Part shown: piece by piece, positions 25,509 to 34,291 of the stretch
Layout: the number at the start of each line of letters is the position of its first letter
How positions within the stretch are numbered: the stretch's first letter is position 1
From: G020348385 sp964538085
GTDB taxonomy: Bacteria; Acidobacteriota; Aminicenantia; Aminicenantales; Aminicenantaceae
Direction: 5' to 3'
NCBI GenBank assembly: GCA_964538085.1
Contig: CAZIDF010000011.1
Span: 1 to 64,000, forward strand
Length of the DNA: 64,000 nucleotides
The notes under the pieces: generated by a model
Seen by the model: only the letters and a program-made list of their open reading frames with translations
Databases searched by the model: none
What the model was told of the DNA's origin: nothing
Program-made: the position numbers and the translations under genes

Positions 25509-25537
25509 TTGACAAAATCTGTGTAAACCGATACATT
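25509..25537 (+). promoter_or_regulatory. Sigma-70 promoter upstream of the YegP-like gene
   Basis: TTGACA (25509-25514), a 17-nt spacer and TACATT (25532-25537), about 31 nt before the TTG start of the small YegP-like gene. A consensus -35 and one mismatch in the -10 at ideal spacing make this the best housekeeping promoter seen in the window. Confidence 0.6.
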
Positions 25538-25568
25538 TGAAAAAATTATTTTTAGCCTGGAGGTAGAA

Positions 25569-25745
25569 TTGGCCGCAAAATTCGAAATCTTCAAAGATAA
25601 AAAGGGCGAATTCCGTTTTAGGCTGATCGCTGCTAACGGACAGGTTATCGCCACAAGCCAAGGATACAAAACAAGAGCATCCTGCATGAAGGGAATCGAT
25701 TCTGTTAAAAAGAACGCTCCCCAAACCGATGTTGTTGACGTCTAA
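25569..25745 (+). CDS. YegP-like (DUF1508) small protein
   Basis: A 58-residue protein beginning with TTG 25569 behind GGAGG (25559-25563). It matches the single-repeat DUF1508/YegP pattern: KFEIFKDKKGEFRFRLIAANGQ, broken here as KFEIFKDKKG and FRFRLIAANGQVIATSQGY, then a KGIDSVKKNAP helix. E. coli YegP has two such repeats; single-repeat forms are common. Function is unknown. Its own sigma-70 promoter lies just upstream. Confidence 0.8.
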   Translation: MAAKFEIFKDKKGEFRFRLIAANGQVIATSQGYKTRASCMKGIDSVKKNAPQTDVVDV

Positions 25746-25896
25746 CTGGACCTTACTTATCTAATTTCTACAGAATAAACTGTCGCTCATTTAGGACAGC
25801 TGTTCGCTTTTTCAGCTCTTTAATTTAAAAACTCTTCCATCCGGAGTCCCTTCATTGTAAAATAACGAAGCATTGTTTCGTAAAACGGAGGGAAAA

Positions 25897-28800
25897 ATGT
25901 TCAGGGGTCAATCACTCATCCAAGCTCGTCTGTTCGGGCTTTTCATTATCGCCCACTTAATTATTTCGGTCCCCGGTAGTTTAGCCGACGATAACGTCGA
26001 TGCCAGCTATTTTGCTGGCCTAAAACCTCGCTCTATCGGCCCGGCAGGTATGAGCGGAAGGATCTCGTGTGTCGATGTGGTGGTGACCAATCCCAAAATC
26101 CTGTATGTGGGGAGCGCCTCAGGGGGAATCTGGAAATCCATCGACGGTGGGATAACATGGAAACCCATCTTCGACGATCAATCAACTTCCTCTATCGGCG
26201 ATCTCACGATCGATCCCTCCAATAAGGAGATTGTCTGGGTCGGAACCGGAGAAGCCAATCCTCGCAACAGCGCAGGAGTGGGCAGGGGCGTTTTCAAAAC
26301 TCTTGACGGTGGAGAAAACTGGAAATTTTTGGGCCTGGAAAAAACAGAAAAAATCAGCCGACTCCTATTGGACCCGCACAACCCGGATGTGGCCTACGCG
26401 GCGGCCATGGGAACCACCTGGGGTGAAAATCCTGAGCGTGGTGTTTTTAAAACCGAGGACGGTGGAACGACCTGGAAAAAAGTTTTATATGTCGATGAAA
26501 AGACCGGTGCCGCTGATCTGGCCATGGATCCCAGCAATCCTAATCGGCTTCTTGCGGCCATGTGGGAACACCGGAGGTGGCCATGGTTCTTCAATTCAGG
26601 TGGTCCGGGAAGCGGGCTGTATCTCAGTGCTGATGGGGGAGAAACATGGAAAAAACTTTCCCCCAAAGAAGGCCTCCCTGAAGGTGAGCTAGGCCGTATC
26701 GGGCTCGCTTTTTCCCGCAGCCGGCCGAATATCGTTTATGCCCTGATCGAAGCGCAAAAAAGTGCCCTGTGCCGGTCTGAAGACAGCGGCAACACATGGA
26801 CTATCGTGAATGATGAACCCAATGTCAGCCCCAGGCCATTTTACTACTCCGATATCCGTGTGCATCCCAAGCAGGATAATATCGTGTACCGATTGTCCAG
26901 CCCTCTTGACGTCAGCACAGACAGCGGAAAATCTTTCAAGCGATTGATGGGTTTTTTTGCCGTTCATGGAGATTTCCATGAATTGTGGATCCATCCTATT
27001 GACAGCGATTTCATGGTGGTCGGAGGAGACGGGGGTATCGGAATCAGCTACGATGAGGGCAAACATTGGAATTTTGTCCAGAACCTCCCTTTGGGACAGT
27101 ACTACCATATCAGTGTCGATCTGGAAAACCCGTACAACATTTATGGAGGGCTTCAAGATAACGGTTCCTGGCGTGGCCCAAGCCGGGTACTCCAGGGATC
27201 CGCCATATACAATTTTCACTGGCAATCAGTGGGCTGGGGGGATGGATTCGGAACTCTGCCCAATCCTCGAAATCCCAAACAGGGCTATTCCATGGCTCAA
27301 GGAGGCTGGCTGGTTCGCTTCGATACCGTCACCGGCGAACAGAAGGATATCCGCCCCCCTGCGCCTTCAGGAATAAAGCTGCGATTCAACTGGAATGCCG
27401 CCATCGCCATCGATCCTCTGGATGTCGGCACCTTGTATTATGGCAGCCAATTTTTGCACAGAAGCAAGGATGAAGGACGGACATGGCAGATCATAAGTCC
27501 CGATCTAACCTCCAACAATCCCGAAAAACAGAAACAAGCAGAAAGCGGTGGATTGACCAAAGATGTCACCTACGCTGAGGACCATTGCACGATTTTGACC
27601 ATATCCCCCAGTCCTGTTCAAAACGGCGTGATCTGGGTGGGCACGGATGACGGGAAAGTCCAGCTGACTAAAAATGGGGGACAAACTTGGAAAGATCTGT
27701 CCGGGGAAATCATCGGGATGAAAGATAAGGGTGTGCCGTCCGGGACATGGTGTCCCCACATCGAGGCCTCCAATCACGACCCATCCACAGCCTATGTGGT
27801 GTTCGATGATCACCAGAGATCGAATTGGACTCCCTATGTGTTCATGACCACAGATTTTGGAGAGACGTGGAAAAACCTGGCGACTACGGGAATCGATGGA
27901 TTCGCCCATGTGATCCGAGAAGATCCAGTTCAAAAAAACCTGCTTTTTCTCGGGACCGAGTTCGGATTGTATGTCAGCTTGGATATGGGCAAGGAATGGA
28001 TAAAGTGGACAAACGGACTGCCGACGGTGCCTGTGCGTGATATGGTCATCCATCCGTTGGACAATGACCTGGTCATCGGGACGCACGGCCGGGCCGTTTA
28101 TATTCTGGACGACATCCAGCCACTTCGCGAAATCACAGAGGCCATCGAAGCGAAAAAACTGCATCTTTTTCAAGTGACCGACGCCTACCAATTTCAAACC
28201 TCTTTTTTAAGCCTCGGTTATCTCACACCCGGAAATATGGAATTCCAGGGCCAAAACCGTCCTTATGGAGCTTTGATCACTTATTCCATCGGGAAACCAC
28301 CTGCAGATGTGCCGAAGGATATTAAGCCGCTCGATTCGAAAGATGTCGCTGACAAAGAACAAATCGAGATCGCCATTTTGGACAATCAGGGTGAGGTCAT
28401 CCGAACAATTGAAGGGTCGAGGAATCCGGGGATCAACCGCGTGAATTGGGATTTGCGGAGAGATCCGTTCAAAACTTTGAGTGATCCCTTCGAGGGAATT
28501 TTCCCTCCGTCCGGTCCTCTTGTACTGCCGGGAACCTACACGGTCAGGATGGAATGGGCTGGTGTCATTGTCGAGGAAAAGCTTCAAGTTCTCGCTGATC
28601 CCAGGTATCCTGTTTCCCAGGCAAGCCGAATAGCCAAGTTCAATCTGATCCTGGAAAACGGAAAGTTCATCGAGGCCGTCACAGAGGCCTACAATGAGAT
28701 CCAGGAATCTATCAGCGCTCTGGATGAGGTGTTGAAGAGGACCGATCAATTGGAAGAAAAGAACAAAGAGTATATCCGAATTAAAGCCAAAGAATTTAAA

Positions 28801-29097
28801 AAAAGGCTGCAAGGATACGCCGACCGACTCTCTCCACCTAAAGACCGCTCCGGCATCTTCGAAGAAACAGAACTATCTGTGCGTTTGGCCGGGCTCGGAT
28901 CCCGGTTGGAATCATCATTCGATACACCGACAGAGGCCCAGCGTTTGGAGTTTCAAAACCTGAAAGCAGCTGTCTATCAGGAACTGTATAAAATCAACCG
29001 TTTCTTCAAGGAAGAATTCCCCAAATTCATCCAGGAAGCTCAAGAGGCTGGTTTCAGCATATTCCCGAAAATCGAACCGATCACGATCAAGCAGTAA
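25897..29097 (+). CDS. Large exported BNR/sortilin-like beta-propeller protein
   Basis: A 1066-residue protein with a signal peptide (residues 1-30). Many BNR/Asp-box repeats follow (SxDGGxTWK, e.g. SIDGGITWK, TLDGGENWK, TEDGGTTWK, SADGGETWK, TKNGGQTWK) up to about residue 730, forming one or two VPS10/sortilin-type propellers. The last 300 residues are a beta domain (NRVNWDLRRDP) and a helical tail. These proteins are abundant in Acidobacteriota and relatives; ligand or glycan substrate unknown. I use ATG 25897 because GGAGGG lies 6 nt before it; a TTG 24 nt upstream is less likely. Confidence 0.86.
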   Translation: MFRGQSLIQARLFGLFIIAHLIISVPGSLADDNVDASYFAGLKPRSIGPAGMSGRISCVDVVVTNPKILYVGSASGGIWKSIDGGITWKPIFDDQSTSSIGDLTIDPSNKEIVWVGTGEANPRNSAGVGRGVFKTLDGGENWKFLGLEKTEKISRLLLDPHNPDVAYAAAMGTTWGENPERGVFKTEDGGTTWKKVLYVDEKTGAADLAMDPSNPNRLLAAMWEHRRWPWFFNSGGPGSGLYLSADGGETWKKLSPKEGLPEGELGRIGLAFSRSRPNIVYALIEAQKSALCRSEDSGNTWTIVNDEPNVSPRPFYYSDIRVHPKQDNIVYRLSSPLDVSTDSGKSFKRLMGFFAVHGDFHELWIHPIDSDFMVVGGDGGIGISYDEGKHWNFVQNLPLGQYYHISVDLENPYNIYGGLQDNGSWRGPSRVLQGSAIYNFHWQSVGWGDGFGTLPNPRNPKQGYSMAQGGWLVRFDTVTGEQKDIRPPAPSGIKLRFNWNAAIAIDPLDVGTLYYGSQFLHRSKDEGRTWQIISPDLTSNNPEKQKQAESGGLTKDVTYAEDHCTILTISPSPVQNGVIWVGTDDGKVQLTKNGGQTWKDLSGEIIGMKDKGVPSGTWCPHIEASNHDPSTAYVVFDDHQRSNWTPYVFMTTDFGETWKNLATTGIDGFAHVIREDPVQKNLLFLGTEFGLYVSLDMGKEWIKWTNGLPTVPVRDMVIHPLDNDLVIGTHGRAVYILDDIQPLREITEAIEAKKLHLFQVTDAYQFQTSFLSLGYLTPGNMEFQGQNRPYGALITYSIGKPPADVPKDIKPLDSKDVADKEQIEIAILDNQGEVIRTIEGSRNPGINRVNWDLRRDPFKTLSDPFEGIFPPSGPLVLPGTYTVRMEWAGVIVEEKLQVLADPRYPVSQASRIAKFNLILENGKFIEAVTEAYNEIQESISALDEVLKRTDQLEEKNKEYIRIKAKEFKKRLQGYADRLSPPKDRSGIFEETELSVRLAGLGSRLESSFDTPTEAQRLEFQNLKAAVYQELYKINRFFKEEFPKFIQEAQEAGFSIFPKIEPITIKQ

Positions 29098-29101
29098 AAG
29101 G

Positions 29102-29371
29102 CTATTTCCTTTTTTTCGCGTTTTTAAGTCTTGAGTATATATCTGATCCGATGCATTTTTCTGCGGCTTCACACCAGTCGGCACACCCAAAATCTTTGAG
29201 CAATTGAATATCGCTCTTGGATACCGTGGATCCGCATTTTAGACAGATGCGATTTTTGTCATCAAAAAAGAACTCCACTTCAGATCCACAGGAAGGACAG
29301 AGCAGATTGCAGACGATCTCTTCCATTTTTTTTTGGCTGAGATCCTGACCGGGGCATTTTTTTAACACCAC
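29102..29371 (-). CDS. Small Cys-rich zinc-ribbon protein (CPGQD...GCADWC family)
   Basis: An 89-residue protein with four cysteine groups: KCPGQD, CPSCG (residue 25), CLKCG (about 44) and GCADWCEAAEKCIG (about 62). This layout is shared by a family of small proteins in anaerobes, often near Fe-S enzymes or HD hydrolases; function unknown to me. It follows the large fusion gene on the same strand by 9 nt. Convergent with the BNR gene (4-nt gap). Confidence 0.65.
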   Translation of the reverse strand: MVLKKCPGQDLSQKKMEEIVCNLLCPSCGSEVEFFFDDKNRICLKCGSTVSKSDIQLLKDFGCADWCEAAEKCIGSDIYSRLKNAKKRK

Positions 29372-29380
29372 AATGATTCT

Positions 29381-31759
29381 CTATTCTGTTCCAATTTTGG
29401 CAGGGCGGGCAAAGCTTCTGATCAGTTGAAAAGGCAGGAAAAGTGAAATCCCCACAACCGCCCAAAAAATGATCCGCGCCCGTCTGATAAGCCCGAAAGT
29501 CAAACCAAGATGAGGGGCCAAGCCTATCAAGGAAAAAGCTCCAGTTATTCCAGCTTCTGCAACACCCAATCCTTGAGGAATGGCATTGATCAACAAACTG
29601 GATGCCGCAATGAAGGCTGCGATAATAGCCATTCTTCCCGGGGTGATGGCAATGCCCAGAAACCTGAGAATGAGAAAAATTTCGATCAGGTTTATCAACC
29701 GCCCTAAAAGTTTATAGCCCAAACAAGCAGCGAAAGTGCTTTTGGGCAATTTTTGCTGGCGTAAGACTTCGAAGGATGAGAAGCGCTTAAGGATAAAAGA
29801 TGTCAAATGGCTGGGAACTTTGGACAATGAAAAGAACGTCAAAAGTATTCCAAAGAGGGCCAATAGAGCACCGACAATTATCATGTAGACCTTGAGGTTC
29901 GCTGAAAAAGGGACCAAACAAATGGTTATGAAGAGAAATGAAGAGGAATTGATCAGCCCTGAAACAGCGTGTATCAAACGATCAAGAACGATCGCTTGGC
30001 TGGCTTCGCCAACAGGAAGCCATCTGGATAAATGCTTGATTTTAAACGGTTCGCCACCTACGCCCGCCAATGGGACGACCGTATTCATGGCTTCACCCAC
30101 CAGTTGGTTGTACAACAGATTAATAAATCCAACCCGATGACCGACCAAACTGGAAAGCGCCATGGTATTTGCAAAAAACCACAGAGGCGCTACGGCAAAA
30201 ACCCATAGGATATTCAATCCTACGGATTGCATGGCTTCCATCACATCACCCAGCGGCATTCTGCTGATAAGAAAACAAAGGATTCCCAATCCCACCAAAA
30301 AGAAAATAAAGATTATAGGATTGCCCAATCGTTCACCATTGACCGCCTTTTCCTTTTCAAGAGCTCGGACAGTGGAAATGCATATCAATACTATGCCCAG
30401 CAATCCGAGCCAAAATATCACCGGGGCCAAATTAGCCAGGCACAATATGAGGACAAGAAAAGCGATGACGTCTTGTTTGATAAGAACCTTTAGCGGTATG
30501 ATCAAACGGTCCCAAACGGTGGGATTATTCCGGCTCCAATCTTCGACTGTGGCAGGGACTTTCAAATAAGCTGAATAATCATTGGTCTTCAAACCGAAGC
30601 GCGCTTTATAAGTAATGAAAAAAATGAACAAAAGAATAAATAGCACGATGGCCCAAATATATATCTCGCTGCCTGCTTTACGGTAAACCCCCACACCCAA
30701 GCAAGAGAAAAAGACAAGGTACCGGAAGTTGTCGGAGATGACATCGTACAAAGCCCCGAATCGGGTGCTACGAAAAGCGATACGGGCAACTTCACCATCA
30801 CATCCATCCAGGATAGAGGCAAATTGAAAGACGATTCCGCCGAGGACGAGCCAGGGATATTCTGTAGAGGTGACCATCGCTGCGGCCACCAACGTGATAA
30901 GGGTGACAACGGTGGTAATGGCATTGGGTCTGATTCCCCACCTTACCAGGTAGCGGCTCATAAATTGGGATATGGGTCGGTTCAAATAGCGACTGACAGG
31001 GCCATCATTCGACTTCACCTGCGATTTCATAATTCGCTTTTCCGCTTCGCGAGCCATTTTGAAGGTATCCACATCCTGCCACAACGCACCTTTCAAAGGG
31101 ACAGACAGAAAGGGCTCATTTTGGATGATCGCATTGACGACATCGGCTACAGTTCGTGCTCCAGCATCGACATGAGCTTGAATTTTTTTTCCAAAATCTT
31201 TAGGAAAATAAAACAGTCCCATATCAATCTCGCTATAATCATAGAGTTCCTTTGAGAGGGCGACGATTTTCCCCTCTTCCGATTTTACTTTGGTGGCATC
31301 GTCGATGTCGAAAACGCTGTCCGGATCCGGATCGGTAGCAAGCTGGGGCTTGCCGGGATGTTCTTCGATTTTTTCCAAAAATCTTTTGATGGTATCGACC
31401 ACACTCACATGGTCCGCCATAGCAACCAAAAAGGGTTCCTCAAGTTGGCGTGCACCGGCAGCCAGGGAGACGCCATTCCCTTTTTCGAAATCCTCGCATT
31501 TTATGAACTGGATATCGATTTTAGCAAGGCTTTTGAGTCCTTTTATCGTCGTGATCAGCGATTCTTGCAGATAACCTACCACAACACGAAAATGTTCGAT
31601 GCCAGATTCCCGGAGCGTGAGGATCGATCGCTCCAAAAGATGAAGCCCCCCCACCTTCAGCAATGGCTTGCTTACCTCTCTCCCCTTCTCTTCACGGAGT
31701 CGACGTGCTTCCCCAGCTGCAAGAATAACCGCTGTTTTTAATGGAGGAATGATAGGCAT
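29381..31759 (-). CDS. Fusion: nucleotidyltransferase + CDP-alcohol phosphotransferase + flippase-like membrane domain
   Basis: A 792-residue three-part protein. Residues 6-240 are an NTP transferase (AVILAAGEARRL, then KPLLKVGG). Residues 250-430 are a CDP-alcohol phosphotransferase with the full active-site motif DGEVAR...G...D...D at 321-343. Residues 495-792 are a multi-pass UPF0104/lysylphosphatidylglycerol-synthase-type membrane domain. The first two domains match IPCT-DIPPS enzymes, which make CDP-inositol and transfer inositol phosphate; the polar head group here is unknown. ATG 31759 is the nearest start to the domain; TTG 31879 would add 40 residues. Confidence 0.84.
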   Translation of the reverse strand: MPIIPPLKTAVILAAGEARRLREEKGREVSKPLLKVGGLHLLERSILTLRESGIEHFRVVVGYLQESLITTIKGLKSLAKIDIQFIKCEDFEKGNGVSLAAGARQLEEPFLVAMADHVSVVDTIKRFLEKIEEHPGKPQLATDPDPDSVFDIDDATKVKSEEGKIVALSKELYDYSEIDMGLFYFPKDFGKKIQAHVDAGARTVADVVNAIIQNEPFLSVPLKGALWQDVDTFKMAREAEKRIMKSQVKSNDGPVSRYLNRPISQFMSRYLVRWGIRPNAITTVVTLITLVAAAMVTSTEYPWLVLGGIVFQFASILDGCDGEVARIAFRSTRFGALYDVISDNFRYLVFFSCLGVGVYRKAGSEIYIWAIVLFILLFIFFITYKARFGLKTNDYSAYLKVPATVEDWSRNNPTVWDRLIIPLKVLIKQDVIAFLVLILCLANLAPVIFWLGLLGIVLICISTVRALEKEKAVNGERLGNPIIFIFFLVGLGILCFLISRMPLGDVMEAMQSVGLNILWVFAVAPLWFFANTMALSSLVGHRVGFINLLYNQLVGEAMNTVVPLAGVGGEPFKIKHLSRWLPVGEASQAIVLDRLIHAVSGLINSSSFLFITICLVPFSANLKVYMIIVGALLALFGILLTFFSLSKVPSHLTSFILKRFSSFEVLRQQKLPKSTFAACLGYKLLGRLINLIEIFLILRFLGIAITPGRMAIIAAFIAASSLLINAIPQGLGVAEAGITGAFSLIGLAPHLGLTFGLIRRARIIFWAVVGISLFLPFQLIRSFARPAKIGTE

Positions 31760-31959
31760 GTGGCCATTATATGGCTCAATAACTAGTGCCGTCAACGAAA
31801 ACAATATTTCAGACAAAAGGAAGTCCATTTTTTTCCCGGAAACCTGAGATTGACTTATAACATCATTTATTGTATTCAAAGATTTTCACAATCTTATTAA
31901 CCGTTCGATTGTGTCTTTTTCGTAAGGCAACTTAAGAGAACCTATTATGGATCGATTTT

Positions 31960-33627
31960 ATGACATGGCTAAATAAGAAAGGGCGAAACTTCGGCTTTTG
32001 TGTCGCCTTTTCTCTCCTGTTCTCTCTAACGAACCTCTTTGGTTATTTTGGGTCTAAGCAGACCACGGACGGCCTCGTTCCTCTCAAAAGCCAATTCCAT
32101 CTATCAAAAATTGTAGGACATTCTCTGTTTTCATGTCCATCCCTTCCCTATACTCTTTCAGATGATAGCACCAAGTCCTCATCGGAAAACAAGCCAAACA
32201 AACATTTGGGTCGAGCCGTGCTTGAGTGTGCGGCAGTGTTTGCCTACTCTCAAACCAAGTACTGGGTGACTTACGAAGAGTGGCTGGAAGATTGGCAGTA
32301 TGATCTAACCTGGAAGGATCAGGCAAAGAGATTTTTCAGTCTCGATGCCTGGCGATTCGATTCCAACTGTTTCGGTCTCAATTGGAGTCACGCGCTTGCC
32401 GGAGCTCTTTACTACAACATCGCTCGAACGAATAATTTGAACCGGATGGAATCGCTTTTGTTCACTATTGGAGGTTCGTTTTATTGGGAATACATCGTCG
32501 AGTGGCGGAATGTTCTTTCGATCGGTGACAATATATTCACGATCGTTGGAGGAGCATCCATCGGAGAGGCGTGGTTCCAATTGGGAAAGTATTTCAGCAC
32601 AAAAACCGAATTGGGTAATCGTATTCTTAGCTTCATAAATCCCATCCTTAAACTAAACCGTTGGTTCGATAGGAAGGAGAGCGAGAATTGGCCAAAAGAT
32701 CCTGATCCCGGGTGGAACAAATTCGACTTTTTTTTAGGAAGTCGATTTTCCCGAAGTTCAGCTGAAGATGATTATCTCGGATATTTCTATGGGGGAATTC
32801 ACACACAAATCAATCATATTCCAGATTTCGGAAAACCAGGACAGGTCAGTCGGAGGGAAAGCGAAACGCTTTTTACGGAAATGTACTTCGACTTCACAAC
32901 AGGAAAATTGGGAACCGAGGAGACCAGTGTTTTTACCCGAACGGTCTTTTTCGGCCATTTTAAGCAAAACATCGACGAACAAAAGAGGGGAAGTGCCCAA
33001 TATTTTGGTTTGGGATCTGCATTCACCTACTTTAAAAAGCGCAGTACCGCCTTTTATGATGGGTGCGAAGTGAAGGTCAAAAGAGGATACGATCTGCACC
33101 TCGAGGAGCCCAGAGAATTCACGGATAAATTCTCGGTCATCCATCTTGTTGGGCCTGTGTTTGATCTTACTTCTTATTCATCGAAGATTAAATCGCGAAT
33201 TGTGCTCGATGCTTATCTAGATTTTGCTCTCGTCAATGCATTCGCTCTGAATGAATATTCAGTCGGTCGTGATATCTCGGGAATAAAAACAAATCTATTC
33301 TACTACGGATACTATTACGGAATGGGAACAACTCTCAGTTCGGATTTGAGCATCCGTTATGACAATCTCCAGTTTAGAGGACTGTTGAAATATCAAGCAT
33401 GGGGCTCCATAGATGGGAGGGATCGGTTCCAGGTCGAGTTGACAGACGATTTCCATGTCAAAGATTCACGATTGCAGTACAAGCTTGAAATGGGATTCTG
33501 GATCCCTAGAACCCAGATGGAACTGCTTAGCTCTTTCGAAGGGATTCAGAGGATGGGGACTATCAAGGATATCCATCACAAGGAAACCGAGACGCGATTT
33601 TTTCTCGGGCTTAATTTCAATTTTTAA
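31960..33627 (+). CDS. DUF3943 outer-membrane-associated protein
   Basis: A 555-residue protein with an N-terminal hydrophobic export signal (residues 10-30). The DUF3943 core is at about 130-220 (HALAGALYYNIARTNN, SFYWEYIVEW, GGASIGEAW). The rest is beta-rich with alternating aromatic residues and ends in ETRFFLGLNFNF, a C-terminal Phe as in outer-membrane barrels. Its presence argues for a diderm cell. Function unknown. Divergent from the fusion gene. Confidence 0.75.
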   Translation: MTWLNKKGRNFGFCVAFSLLFSLTNLFGYFGSKQTTDGLVPLKSQFHLSKIVGHSLFSCPSLPYTLSDDSTKSSSENKPNKHLGRAVLECAAVFAYSQTKYWVTYEEWLEDWQYDLTWKDQAKRFFSLDAWRFDSNCFGLNWSHALAGALYYNIARTNNLNRMESLLFTIGGSFYWEYIVEWRNVLSIGDNIFTIVGGASIGEAWFQLGKYFSTKTELGNRILSFINPILKLNRWFDRKESENWPKDPDPGWNKFDFFLGSRFSRSSAEDDYLGYFYGGIHTQINHIPDFGKPGQVSRRESETLFTEMYFDFTTGKLGTEETSVFTRTVFFGHFKQNIDEQKRGSAQYFGLGSAFTYFKKRSTAFYDGCEVKVKRGYDLHLEEPREFTDKFSVIHLVGPVFDLTSYSSKIKSRIVLDAYLDFALVNAFALNEYSVGRDISGIKTNLFYYGYYYGMGTTLSSDLSIRYDNLQFRGLLKYQAWGSIDGRDRFQVELTDDFHVKDSRLQYKLEMGFWIPRTQMELLSSFEGIQRMGTIKDIHHKETETRFFLGLNFNF

Positions 33628-33712
33628 AATCTGAATGCCAAGCATAACCTGAATTTTTCGGCTTCCATTGAACTAGATCCTCCATTTGAGCTATGATACT
33701 GTCTATAGTCAT

Positions 33713-34267
33713 ATGAATATGCCACTTTACATCACGCTATTCCGAATTCTCTGCATACCCATCTTAGTCATCCTTCTCTTGTCCCGATTCAACGGACAAG
33801 AGTTTATCGCATTGGCGGTGTTCGTCATCGCTGCGCTCTCTGATATCGCCGATGGGGTTTGGGCTCGACGAGCGCAAAAAACATCGACCCTAGGAGCGCT
33901 CCTCGATCCCATCGCAGATAAATTATTGATCTCTTCTGCCTTCATTTGTCTCGTTGGGTTAGGAAAGGTGGCTTCGTGGATGGTTATCATCATCGTGGGC
34001 AGGGAAATCGCCATCACAGGATTCAGGGCCATTGCTTCATCACGGGGAATCCATATCTCCTCCTCTGCATTTGGTAAAATCAAAATGTGGTGTGAATCCA
34101 TAACACTCGGCCTGTTGATCCTCGGGAAGGACAATTTAGGAAGTTTTTATTTTCTTGCGCAGATCGGGCTTTGGACAGTCTTGGCCATCGTGCTTTTTTC
34201 TGCAACGGAATATTTTATAAGATACGGACGGCTTGTTCTCTCCAGCTCCCCTTCCGATGAAAATTAA
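33713..34267 (+). CDS. pgsA: CDP-diacylglycerol--glycerol-3-phosphate 3-phosphatidyltransferase
   Basis: A 184-residue membrane enzyme making phosphatidylglycerol phosphate. The CDP-alcohol motif is complete: DIADGVWARRAQKTSTLGA followed by LLDPIADK. Four to five membrane helices. Start ATG 33713 or 33719 is just before the usual PLYITLFRILCIP N terminus; the longer frame adds nine unrelated residues. It is 24 nt upstream of the RACo-like gene, possibly in one transcript by chance of packing. Confidence 0.9.
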   Translation: MNMPLYITLFRILCIPILVILLLSRFNGQEFIALAVFVIAALSDIADGVWARRAQKTSTLGALLDPIADKLLISSAFICLVGLGKVASWMVIIIVGREIAITGFRAIASSRGIHISSSAFGKIKMWCESITLGLLILGKDNLGSFYFLAQIGLWTVLAIVLFSATEYFIRYGRLVLSSSPSDEN

Positions 34268-34291
34268 AATGTATCTCGCTCTATTCGGAAA

